Source: Dendrobium chrysotoxum (Eukaryota > Streptophyta > Magnoliopsida > Asparagales > Orchidaceae). Taken from it: a DNA stretch of 64,000 nt. This document shows, piece by piece, positions 1-10,183 of this stretch; the stretch's first letter is position 1; every line of letters starts with the position of its first letter. Below the pieces are notes generated by a model, which searched no databases, was not told the origin of the DNA, and saw nothing but the letters and a program-made list of their open reading frames with translations. The stretch spans positions 1,054,001 through 1,118,000 of the forward strand of contig CM034303.1 in assembly GCA_019925795.1 (NCBI GenBank), written 5' to 3'. Both the position numbers and the translations under genes were made by a program.

Positions 1-210
1 ATGGGAAGGAGGCTGAGTGTATTGTAGGTTAGCACGGTGCCAGCAGGAGAAAGCAGAATGGCCTCTTTTGCCGCAGATTTGACAATCAGCAGTTGGTTTA
101 GCTTTTCCACCCCTGGCCGAGACAGAGGAGTAAAATGACGAGCGTCCACAACCACGAAAATGAAAAGGAGGACAACCACGTCCACGGCCCCTGGTAGATT
201 CGAGGGCATG
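1..210 (-). mobile_element. Ty1/copia gag remnant with zinc knuckle
   Basis: Read on the minus strand, this stretch is open and encodes an Arg/Gly-rich segment followed by a CX2CX4HX4C zinc knuckle (CQICGKRGHSAFSC) and a Gln/Pro-rich tail. That arrangement is the nucleocapsid end of plant copia gag proteins, which bind the element's RNA in the virus-like particle. The frame runs off the left edge, so protease, integrase and RT would lie outside the window. Upstream of about 210 the frame stays open but no longer resembles gag. A cellular CCHC protein is a less likely alternative. Confidence 0.6.
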
Positions 211-2300
211 TAGAAGTACCTTCAACCCTGCATCGTAGAATACAGCAGAAGCAGAGAAGGAAAATGCAATAGAGAAGAACACAGCAAGGTAGAAATGTAT
301 TCCATTGATATTGAGACTAAATACAGTAGTTTCATATATACTAACTAAGACATTTAGTAGTAATTACATGAGTGCCATTTAGGCTGTGATTTGATCAAGT
401 ATAAAGGTAGACAGTTAAGTATGTACTGTAGCAGGCGAAGATGGCAGACCGTCTGGGTGAAGCAGTGATTTGAGGAGAATGATATTTTCAGAGGAGCGGC
501 ACTATTAATTATACCCCCAATAGTTGGTGGTGGTTGCTGTTGTGTGGTTGCCTCCTAAATGGTAGCCATTTGTCAAAAATTATGCTTTAAAAAATAAGAA
601 TTTTATGATCCAAGCAAATTATCCCTATTTTAAAAATCCCTCTGTTGACAATCCCAAAAAAATCTTCCCAATCTAGGAAGGATTTCTACATCGCGTTGGG
701 ATTAAGAACAAGTGAAAATCTGAAAAAAAAATTCAAAACTCTCAAACATTCTATTGACAATATTCTAGACAATCTCCTTTGATTGAACTACGAGCTAAAT
801 CATTCTGCACAATCCTCTTTATTCTAGGGGGTTCCTCTCTGTTTGTCAAACTTTGGTCTATTAAGGCTCATAGTTGTCCAAAATGAGCATCCAAGAGGAT
901 AAAAACTGTAAGAGGGTAAATATGAAGACATTTGACTTAGAGACCTTGCATTTTAGATAAATGAGGGAATTATTTACATAAAAATGCTTGATTGGCGTAC
1001 ATAATAATCAGATGATATATGATTCACCATTTAGCCTCAATAGTTGTGCCAAGATGGTTCAAATCAATGTAACCCTGAGGACACAGGCATTTAAAATATG
1101 TGGATAATAATCAACATGCATTGTGGAGCTACTTCTTTAATAATAATCATCAATAAAGCTTGAATTTGTCTATCCAATATAAACCAAACTGAAATAGATC
1201 ATGTCAGATTTTGCTACATCATATCTTTAATTCTGATACCACAACTCTCCACCCCCAGCATAAAGACTTCAACGACATCAAGGAATAATGGCAAAGACAA
1301 GAGAAAATGGTAGCAAGAGGCCGCAGAAGTTTCCAACAACATCTAGGAGAAAATGAGAGCAAATTCTAGTCTTCTCCCAATCCAGAAAAGGAATGACCAT
1401 GTCCAATTTCTGACAACCCTGATGGTACTCCAAAAATGGTGGGTCATGGTGGAAGTTTGTGGAGAGTTACCTCCCACTCAACATCTTTTATTATGGAGAA
1501 GTTTGATGTGATAAGTAGCCGATGCCCTAGGGGGCCACCCCTTTGGAAATAAACTGAAGCAATACATACTCTCTAAGGGAGTGTTGAGGCACTGCTGCGA
1601 AGCAATGTGTGGGTCATTGGGGGCGTCTGGGATGATTTAGAGACCCAGACGAAAGGTAGTGATAAGAGAAGCCATGCATCCACACCGCAATTTCAACTTG
1701 TCAGTGCTAGAACAGTAAGGAAACAAGATTCATCAGGTATGATCAACCGAGGGCAATGACGATAGTTGCTAGTACTGCAGCTTTTAGTTTTTAATCCTCT
1801 CAAGATTTTTTAACTCTGGATTCACAGGCTTTACTAAATATAACTTCTGACCAAACAGCCCTAAAGGAGAAGAAGATACACAATGAAGAAGTGATGTAAA
1901 TCCTACATTCCCCAAGATTTACTAAATTCGGAGCTTAGTTGGAATTTAGGAATGCAGTAAAATTTACGTGACTTAAAAAAATTGACAAGATTTAGCCAAA
2001 ATTCTAGCTAAATCTTAGTTAAATCTTTCAACAAAACAGCCTCCTTAGTTACTAGCGGAAAATATAGTTCATTTTAATACATGAAACAAAGAATGAACTT
2101 CTGATCCATCGATTGTGTCCTGAATCAGCAAAAGGAAGATGCAATACTTTGCATACGAGTGATTCGACCCAAATTTTTATTTCTATTCCGCCTATGTCAA
2201 CACTATTGTTGCTATAGTGCTATAAAAATGAATTGCGAAAAGCATTTTATATATATATAAGAAAGCATCTGATAAGAAGAAATTCAAGCTCAAATCAGAC
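211..2300. other. no gene recognised
   Basis: AT-rich sequence with no ORF or exon I can assign. I searched the minus strand here for the missing last exon of the DUF3143 gene and did not find it. Confidence 0.4.
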
Positions 2301-2689
2301 CTAATGTAAAGATCGGTTACGTCAAGGGATAGCTGAGCGTGCCAGTCGGGCCTCTCGATGAACCAGATAGCACGGTCAGAGGTGCTTTGATTAAAACCTA
2401 ATCTCTTGAGCCAGGCCTCGATGCCAGGGAGGCTGTGTGAGTAAAGGGGCTTCTTCTTCTCCGGCAGCTTCTTCAGCCATTCCTCCTCGGCAGCGGAGAG
2501 CTCAGCTGACGATGGCTTCGAAGAGAATAAAGTTCCACTCCTCTTCCACCGCCGCCGGTAGGAAGCTAGGGATAGGTTTCTCGCCGGAAAAGAGCCCAGA
2601 GGACGAGCGCCACCACCGGAGGGAGAAGAATCCGGAAACAGAAGATTACGGAGGACGCCATTGGAACTACAAACTAGTATCTTGCCCAT
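2301..2689 (-). CDS. plastid-targeted DUF3143 protein, first exon only
   Basis: The translated exon has a Ser/Arg/Leu-rich N-terminus like a chloroplast transit peptide (about residues 1-55). The core follows: LYSHSLPGIEAWLKRLGF, then a Trp-containing segment and the end SLDVTDLYIR. This order matches the DUF3143 family shared by cyanobacteria and plant plastids, whose function is unknown. I chose the ATG at 2689 (MGKILV) over an in-frame ATG at 2716 because the leader then begins as a typical transit peptide. A donor (AG|GTCTGA) follows at 2300 in phase 2, just where family members continue for some 30 more residues. That second exon is not visible between 1 and 2300, so the gene is either truncated or has an intron reaching beyond the window edge. 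Confidence 0.62.
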
Positions 2690-2716
2690 TCTGTTTTCAC
2701 CCTTCTTTTTCTCCAC

Positions 2717-3661
2717 AAAATTTTAACGTTAAAGCCAACGCCTTTAAGGAAGAAGAGGAAGTAAATACTAAGGCTTCTTGTGGTTATTTGGTACTTTTGT
2801 AAAAGATAGTTTTAAGAAATATCGGTTCAGAAAAAGGAGTTTTCTAACGTAGAAATATATATAAAAAGCTTTTTCAAAACAGCAGAAAAATGAAAAAAAT
2901 GGAGTTATTGGGAACGAGATTTGACAAACCAAATAGTAAAGAAAAATAAATTTTACTGCTTTAAAAAGGAATAAGCACCAAAAACGTCCAATCAAACTAG
3001 GCCTAAATAGATAAGATTCTTCTAATAACATTATAGTTGCCAAGAATGCAAGTGAGGCTATTTTTTATAAGATAAAATTAAAATGCTTTTTCAAAATTTA
3101 ACACCAAATAATCTTTAGGCTATTTCACTTTTTTTTTTTGCTTTATCAAAATGATTTTACATCCAATAATTTTTATGATTATCCAGAAATTAGTTAAAAC
3201 ATGAAATCGATGATTTATGTGATCAAATTATGCTTAAGCATTTATAAATTTAATTATAATTCACGAAGAATTTGAAATCCAAATTGATCTGCATCAAGCT
3301 ACTCAACAAGATTAAGTTGCTCAACTTAGTATTGCTTTGCATAATTCTCGTTGTCCTGTAGAGCTAAGGTTACCGCTCCTTCCTTGGGAGAAGATTAACT
3401 ACCACGAATCTAACAAAGTATGAGGAATTACATAAAATTATCTTTCTAATTTATATCACTTAAAATTGGAGAGTAATTATCTTTTCTTGCTAATGTGAAT
3501 GAGGACTCACTTAGTAGCGCTTTGCATGATTGTTGTTATCCTTTAGAGTTAAGGCCACTACTCCTTCCCCTGGGAATAGATTCATTACTACAAATCTAAC
3601 AAGGAGGAGGAATTAAATAAATTTAACTTTCTAATTTATATCACTTAGAACTAGAGACCAA
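2717..3661. other. no gene recognised
   Basis: AT-rich DNA upstream of the DUF3143 exon. From about 3340 to 3680 a loose direct repeat is visible: two stretches near 3345 and 3525 both read roughly 'gttaTCCTxTAGAGxTAAGG' and run into similar text. Open frames here are AT-rich and unlike any protein I know. Confidence 0.35.
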
Positions 3662-3889
3662 CTATCTTTTCTTGCTGATGTGAATGAGGATTTTGGTGCC
3701 TCGACATATTGTCTTGATTAACTTACCCAATTTGTTGTCCTCCTTTGATTTTTCCTCTATGTCTAACAATAGGTCATCGAGAGAGGGTAGAATATGCTCA
3801 GCATTATCATCCAATATGGAGAGTTTGAATGGCTTCAAGTTCGCTATGTTCATAATAGAGTAAATGTCCATGCAAGCAAGTAACTCCAA
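3662..3889 (-). pseudogene. possible Ty3/gypsy polyprotein C-terminal remnant
   Basis: A 75-codon frame contains MNIANLKPF and a following acidic stretch (ILPSLDDL). Gypsy polyproteins often end with a comparable FNVxxLKPY/F block after the integrase, so this may be the tail of such an element. No integrase core, LTR or other pol domain is adjacent. Identification rests on one short motif. Confidence 0.28.
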
Positions 3890-4059
3890 TAGATAAGATG
3901 TTGTCCTTAATTTTTTAAGGATCTTGAGAATGATTCATACTAAATTTGCATGATTTTATGTCATTTCTTTAGGTATATTCTTGCATATATAAATTGAATG
4001 TGATTTGCTTGAGAGGTTTGGATGTATTATTGGGTAACTAATGTTTCTTTTGTATTTAC

Positions 4060-5321
4060 TGTGGGCTCCGAAAATTCGCGCCCCAACCTCCCCTCTTTCA
4101 GGAGAGTTTTAACATATTAGGTTCCGAGGTAAATTTTTGTAAGACATATTAGGTTTGAAATAAGACACTACCTAGATATTTTGCCATCATTTGGCGAGGA
4201 CTTTATGATCTGAGTTCTAGTTTCTTATAGACGCAAGCCCCTATAGTGAATTACTTCTCTCGATAATGAGAGAGAACTTTCGATTAAGTCTAGTTGTCAA
4301 ACAGATACTTAGAGATACGTAGTATCTTGTGTATAGTAGTAGAATGGGTTTAGGTATTTGAGAATTAGCATTTAAAATTAAAAATTTTACCATCTTACAC
4401 TTAAAGCGAATGGTGGGGGAATGATGATAAGCCCGATCAAGATCCTATGATTCCATCGTCCAGGGCATTATGGTTCCTGGTCTACTTAATCAAAGGAGGT
4501 AGTCGATCCAACCTGACAGAAGAAATTTTGTCGGCAGCCATGGATTGCTTCATCCAAGGGTACCTTGTAGACCTGAGATGAATATTTGTCTAAGGGGACA
4601 CATTTAAATCTACCTTAGTTAACAGAGGGCTTTGTGCCCTATCGATTATATCATATTGATTCATATCTCAAGGATTTGATGCCATTAGGGAATATACGGG
4701 CTATGACTGTAATTGTAATATAGTGGATTCATTGGACCAAGCCACTAGGTTAGAGGGTTGCGGTCGTAATCATTAACCATGTAGAGCTAATCTGGCCAGG
4801 ACACGGGTTCTTTGTGGACTCATTCGGCCCAAACCGCCGATTAAAGGACCAATGCCACGTCCTTACTACTAAAGGATGGATTGAGAATGAATCCTAGTGA
4901 TATTCTCGACCAGACACTTGCTCCTTGTGAGCTGAATTATATTTTCAAACAAATCCACCTCGACAAATTATTACGGAGGGTGGATGAATTTTACTTTAAG
5001 CATTTTAATGATTTATTTCAATTTTAAATATATTAAATTTGATATTTTTTTTGAAATTTTGAATCTCATGGGCAATTAGGAATTTGGGGGTGTTTTGAAT
5101 GCTTGTGATCCCCTTCGGTCGAGATAAACATTCAACACGGACATCATCGGGGTGTTTATGGGCAATTTTATTTTGTTGGTTAAACCTTATCGGCCTTGTC
5201 TACTTGTTGACAAAGGGTCGGGTTCATTGTCTGCTCTATGCTGTTATTAGTGAATTTTTTTAATTATGTGCCTTGAAGGCCTAATATGAACATATTAAAA
5301 TAAATATCTCGGTCGATGTCA
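4060..5321 (+). repeat. LTR-like 1.26-kb repeat, copy A
   Basis: Begins TGTGGGCTCCGAAAATTCG and is homologous over its whole length to 62251-63512 on the same strand; by my boundaries both copies are 1262 bp and end in TCA. TG at one end and CA at the other suggest an LTR. Shared landmarks include the block at 4193-4280 (matching 62393-62480), the segment ending in a stretch near 4510-4580 (matching 62710-62780), and the AATATGAAC block near 5283. No PBS or polypurine tract is obvious next to it, so it may be a solo LTR or part of a decayed non-autonomous element. Confidence 0.65.
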
Positions 5322-5760
5322 TGAGGTAGGAGGTTTTTGATCTAGCAGGAAAGCTGAAGAAGAACAGGACAGACGAATCACTCTGAAGCGTGGACTGAAT
5401 GTGATAGAAGGCCAGAGGATTCTGTGAGGATTGAAGATGAAGGATGTAGTTAGGAGTTTATTGTGCATAGACAGATAGGAAAATGTGATGTCCCCCTTTC
5501 AATCCTTCTTAACGACAAAGCCGACCTCGTTTTAGAGGAGGTTTACGAGTTTTACAGGATTTGATCGAACAACAAAGCATAGTGTTGGAAGTTCAACAGA
5601 ATTCATGTGATTTGATCAAAGGATACGAGGTAATAGATTTGATTTAATGTTAGTTTTGACTTTTAATTTTAATGAAATTAATAATAATTTTAATAATGGT
5701 TTATTATTATTATCACCGATTTGTGTGCATAATTTTTGTTGGGCAAAATTATAGTCTATT
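5322..5760. other. inter-repeat sequence, no gene
   Basis: Lies just inside repeat copy A. It begins with purine-rich text (GCAGGAAAGCTGAAGAAGAA) and has no convincing ORF. If copy A is an LTR, this would be the start of an internal region, but no tRNA-complementary primer site is evident. Confidence 0.3.
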
Positions 5761-6200
5761 TTAGGTATTGACGATGTTTCGAACGCATCGATAAAGTCCT
5801 TTCACAATCGGACATCTTTTGGGTGATGTCGCGCGTCAATATCCTTGATTTGCACGTTGTTGCCTTAGAAGCATGCTGATTTTGACGGACAAATTTAATT
5901 AAGCAAATGGATGGTCATTTCTAGGTATCGTTGATGTTCTGATCGCAATGACGAAGTCTATTTTATGATCGGATGTCATTTGGGCAACGTCGCGTATCAA
6001 TTTCGAGTGTTGGTCTTCTCTTTTGGTTGATCGCATCCGATTTGACTGAGAGAGGTTCCCTCTTAGGCAAATTCGATGTTTTGGTTGCAACGATGCAGTC
6101 TTTTTGGCTATCGGAGGTTGTTTGATCATTCAAGTGATATGCTGCAGCGACGTGCTTGTCATTTAATTGTCGATTTTGCCCTGTTTGCATGCATTCCGAT
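5761..6200 (+). repeat. three diverged tandem units of about 140-160 bp
   Basis: Units start near 5763, 5923 and 6063. Each opens with TAGGTAT or TAGGCAA, then a GATGTT core, then an AAGTCT/CAGTCT block, then ATCGGA, and the first two then share a GTCGCGxxTCAAT block. Short frames read here on the minus strand are by-products of the repeat. Confidence 0.5.
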
Positions 6201-6519
6201 GTAGGCGGTCAACATTTACATGTCTTACTCTAGCCTATTTTGATGTTGTGTATCATAACATGCATCAAATGAAATAAGTATTATAAATAGGAATTTCATT
6301 AAAGGCATACTAATCACTTGATTTAATATTAACCTATTCAACATGATGGATTGATACCGCTATATATATAAAATATTTTAAAGTTATTGTTGGCCTCTAA
6401 TTGCAAACCACCCATGACCCTAACTGCAAACCACCCACACTCGCAACACAAAATCGAAGGCCCTTGCATTCAGCATTGATACGTATAGAGGAAGACAGAC
6501 AAGTGAAAAGAAAACTTAC

Positions 6520-6880
6520 AGGATTGCGATTCTGTCTTTGAAGCTGGCCTGATCAACCGCTCGACCCGACTCCAGCCGCCGTCACCTCTGACCATGCCTT
6601 AGTCAACCTCCAACCTCTGGCCGCCTCCTCACACGTCAAACCCACGCTGCCAAGTCCAACCTCGCCGGCTAGCTCCAACCACCTGCACTCACCGAGCCAG
6701 TCGCCTCCAGCCCAACTTCGTCTCCGCTTGCAACCCTAGCTGACCCGAACCCTAGCTACGGCATCCGGCCCATCTCCGACCCCAAGCCCGACCGCCGACC
6801 CCACCGACCTGACCCCTGCTCTCGTGCGCCGCCTTCGTGCGTGTCTCCGGCCCTAGCCTGATGCCTGGCTTCCTCTCCCT
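6520..6880. other. GC-rich, pyrimidine-rich island without an ORF
   Basis: C-rich text with many CCGACC/CCAGCC motifs stands out sharply from the AT-rich surroundings. No frame stays open with recognisable content. It could be leader sequence of the element bounded by repeats A and B, or a captured genic fragment. Confidence 0.35.
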
Positions 6881-6887
6881 CTCTCTA

Positions 6888-6892
<5 letters not shown>

Positions 6893-6922
<30 letters not shown>
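6893..6922. repeat. (AT)n microsatellite
   Basis: Uninterrupted AT dinucleotides, about 15 units. Confidence 0.9.
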
Positions 6923-6927
<5 letters not shown>

Positions 6928-6964
6928 AAAAAAGGAGAAGGAACTTTCAACCAATCATCGGCAA

Positions 6965-7160
6965 TCATGATTGGCAACCGGTAATCGATAATCGTCGACA
7001 ATCATCGGCAACCAATAATCTGTAACCAATCGTCGACAACCAATAATCTACAATCAATCGTCGGTAACCAATAATCTGTAACCAATCATCGGATATCAAT
7101 AATCTAAAACCAATTGTCGGCAACCAATCTGCAACCAATAATTGACAGTAATCGACAATT
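6965..7160. repeat. minisatellite with about 28-bp unit
   Basis: About five to six imperfect units built on AACCAATAATCTGTAACC followed by AATCGTCGGC. The array follows the (AT)n tract. A minus-strand frame reading YWLSTIGYRLL-type repeats is just this array translated. Confidence 0.7.
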
Positions 7161-7189
7161 GGCAATCGTCAATTGGAGCTTTAGAACAC

Positions 7190-7555
7190 GATTTCGGGAC
7201 CCGACAAAGTCGCGAAACCCTCGGCCGTTGACTATCTTTTCGACCGGGAGGATTGAAAGGGGAGTGCCCTCCCCAACCTCCCCACGATGAGAGGGGTGTC
7301 AGAAGGCTGCCGAATTTTTGAGGGGAATAAAAATATTTTTAAAATCAAATAAAATCACTCAATCGACAATTATCTGCAATCAATAATAAAAAAATGTCAC
7401 AAGGACCTCCGAAGATCGATTCCGGGACCCGACAACATCCGAAAGCCCTCGGTCGTTAACTATCTTTTTAGCCGGGCGGGTTTGAAAGGGCAAGTGCCCT
7501 CCCTACCTCTCTTTGCAGGGAGGAGATGTTGGGAGACTGCCAAAATTTCGATTGA
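7190..7555 (+). repeat. two direct copies of a ~140-bp unit
   Basis: Copies at about 7190-7332 and 7412-7552 share the blocks GGGACCCGACAA, CCCTCGGxCGTT, ACTATCTTTTT and GTGCCCTCCC in the same order. They are separated by about 80 bp of AT-rich DNA. Confidence 0.6.
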
Positions 7556-8614
7556 ACAGGGGACTTGATTTACAAAAAAAAATTGAACAATTACAAGAGA
7601 CTTAAAATTGAACCAAATGACGATGACTTGAAATTACAACTTGGGACAAATATAAGAAACTTAGAACCGAACAACTATGAGCCTAATTTGAAAATGAAAT
7701 GAGCATTGTGGACATTGGACTTGAACCGGGCAAATGTGAACCCCCTATGAATCATTGTGGTAGATTTATCATGCATATAACACTTTGCCTATAAGTGGAA
7801 AGGAGATTTGTAGTACGAACACCACAGTTCATCAAAGGGCAAGAGCATTATGTCTTCAATGAAAATACTAAATGTCACTATACAATCATAAGCAACAATC
7901 ACCTGTGGGTCATGAAAGACTCCTGATACATGTCCGATAGGCAAGGAAAGTATGAAACAAATATGGCGACCCTCCTATAGTTGAGACTAATCAATTTACA
8001 AATGTACACATTAGTCCTCTGCAAATAAAGGTTGATGACATGTAACAAATGCAAACACCTGCTGGCACTGGTAGAGGATTTATTGTAGACTCGATAGCAT
8101 GTCTACAATGGGTAATCAGTAACAAACATTTAATGTTATGATTGCCTTACAGTCAATAAGAAGTTAATGACCGATAAATACATTGATTCATTACAAACGA
8201 AGGTAGATAACATAGTAAACACGGGTTCTTATGAGCTGTTATAGAAGATTCCTATGCATATAATGTATCATCCACAAGTAAAATGCAACATGGCTACATC
8301 AGATGCAAATGTGAGTCACTATGAGAAATTCGTTATGCACACAATAAGCCATCTATAAGAATCTACAAATGCATAGCAGGAGATTAGTTAGTGCATCACA
8401 ATCCACCTTCAGAAAGTAAAGAGTAGTGCACGACAGTCTACCTGTATAAAATCCACATGTGCTCCGATTGGCACATATGATTCATAAATCCAACAATCTG
8501 ACAGAGGGTCAAATACTCAAGTCTCATCCTCCTCCTCGAAAGGACTAGAGTCGACCTGACTTGAATCATAAAATGCCTCCCAAATTCTTATGAAAATATA
8601 AGTAACTTTAATGT
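7556..8614. other. no gene recognised; internal to repeats A/B
   Basis: AT-rich sequence with recurring short words (AACAAATGCAAACA, TATGCACACAATAAG) suggesting decayed local repeats. I found no protein motif on either strand. Confidence 0.35.
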
Positions 8615-9612
8615 CACCCCGATGATGGCCGTGTTGACAAAAACTCTCAACCGGAGGGGTAAAACCTCAAAACCAATAAAATTCAAGAATTCTTAAAATA
8701 AAATCCATCACCTAAAAACTTAAAACTAAAACACATCCACCTCCCGCAACCGGTTGTCGGGGGTGATAAATTTAAAATTAATCTCAACTCACAAAGAATG
8801 AATGTTGTGTCGGGTGTATCACTAAGATTCATCCTCAAATAGTCTCTTGCCAGCAGGGACATGGCACATGCCCTCTGATCGGTGATTTTGGCTCAAAATG
8901 ACACCATTATATTATGATCATGGTCAAAGCCCGTATGTTCCGTAAAGGCTTCAAATCCCTTAAGTAATAAATTATAGGGTATATTCAATGGGCATAAAAT
9001 CCTCTGTTAGCTAAGGTGGATTCATATCTATCCCCTTAAACAAACATCAACCCAGGTCTACAAGATATTTTTAGACGAAGCAACCCATGGCTGTCGATAA
9101 GGTGCCTTCTATCAGGTTGGGTCGACTACCTCCTCTGACTAAGTAGACCTGGGAACATGATAGCCTGGGATGACGGGACCATGGGATCTTGATCGGGCTC
9201 GTCTTCATTCCCCCCATCACCTATTTTAAGTTCATGGTGATAAATTTAAAATCTCAAACTCCAAAATTCATATTCCAAAATTCAAACCCTAAAACTGTTG
9301 CTATTATACACTGGATTTATAACCTATGCGACTTCTTTAATAACTAGCCTTAATCAAAAGTTCTCTCTCATTATCGGGAGGGGTAATTAACTAAGGGGCT
9401 TGTGCCTATAGGAAACAAGAACTCAGATCAAAAAGCCCTCACAAAATGAGGGCGAAATCTCTGGATAGTGTCTTATCTAAAACCCAATCTGCCTTCTGAA
9501 AATTCACCAGTAACCTAAATTTGTTAAAACTCTCCGCCATCACATAAATAGAAAAGAAAAGAGATATGACACGGGGAGGTCGGGGCGCATTGTAGAATTT
9601 TCGAAGCCCACA
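8615..9612 (-). repeat. LTR-like repeat, copy B (inverted, partial)
   Basis: The reverse complement starts TGTGGGCTTCGAAAATTC at 9612 and follows copies A and C through the GATCGGGCTC, GTAGTCGACC and ATCATCGGGGTG landmarks. Homology stops near 8615, so about 170 bp of the end seen in A and C is missing. Copies A and B face each other with their conserved ends outward, 3.3 kb apart. Confidence 0.62.
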
Positions 9613-10183
9613 ATTATAATGTGCAATGTGTATGAAAAATGATAGCTATGAATTGATCCACATAATTAATGGAGATATATAATTTGTAATATACTCTGAA
9701 AGATGGTAAGTTGACAAACTTCATATGATTGTTACTGTAATATATATTGTAGTTGATAAAAATTTTAGAAATTGTTGCCAAGGTTACAAGTTAATTTGAA
9801 TCCAATCTATATCAATAAATACTTACCAATCATGTGGGTTAAAAAAAAAAGAATGTATCAACAAGTTTGGTATGCCTCAATCTCTAATATATTACGTGCT
9901 ATGTAACTGAATCATAAATTTGATGACTTATTTTTCTTCATTAGATAGAGAAATCCCAAGAGCCTTGAGATTCATTTTTTAATTGAAACCTCTCAAATTG
10001 AATGCTGATCTTGTCGTCTCAAACTTTATGAAATAGTAAAATACCATATGAATTAATTGTCATTAATAACATTTGTGCTGAAAAGATGAGAAGATAAGGA
10101 AAAGAGTTACATAATAGATTAAAAAAACTAACAAAATCTGTCAAAAATAATAAAAAAAGTCTTACATTTTTAAATCTCCATTC
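9613..10183. other. 3' flank of the kinase gene
   Basis: AT-rich; presumably holds the 3' UTR and terminator of the minus-strand kinase gene. No individual signal can be assigned with confidence. Confidence 0.35.

Noticed and set aside
5899..6190. Two overlapping minus-strand frames of about 75 codons
   Set aside because: They follow the ~150-bp tandem units and have no domain features.
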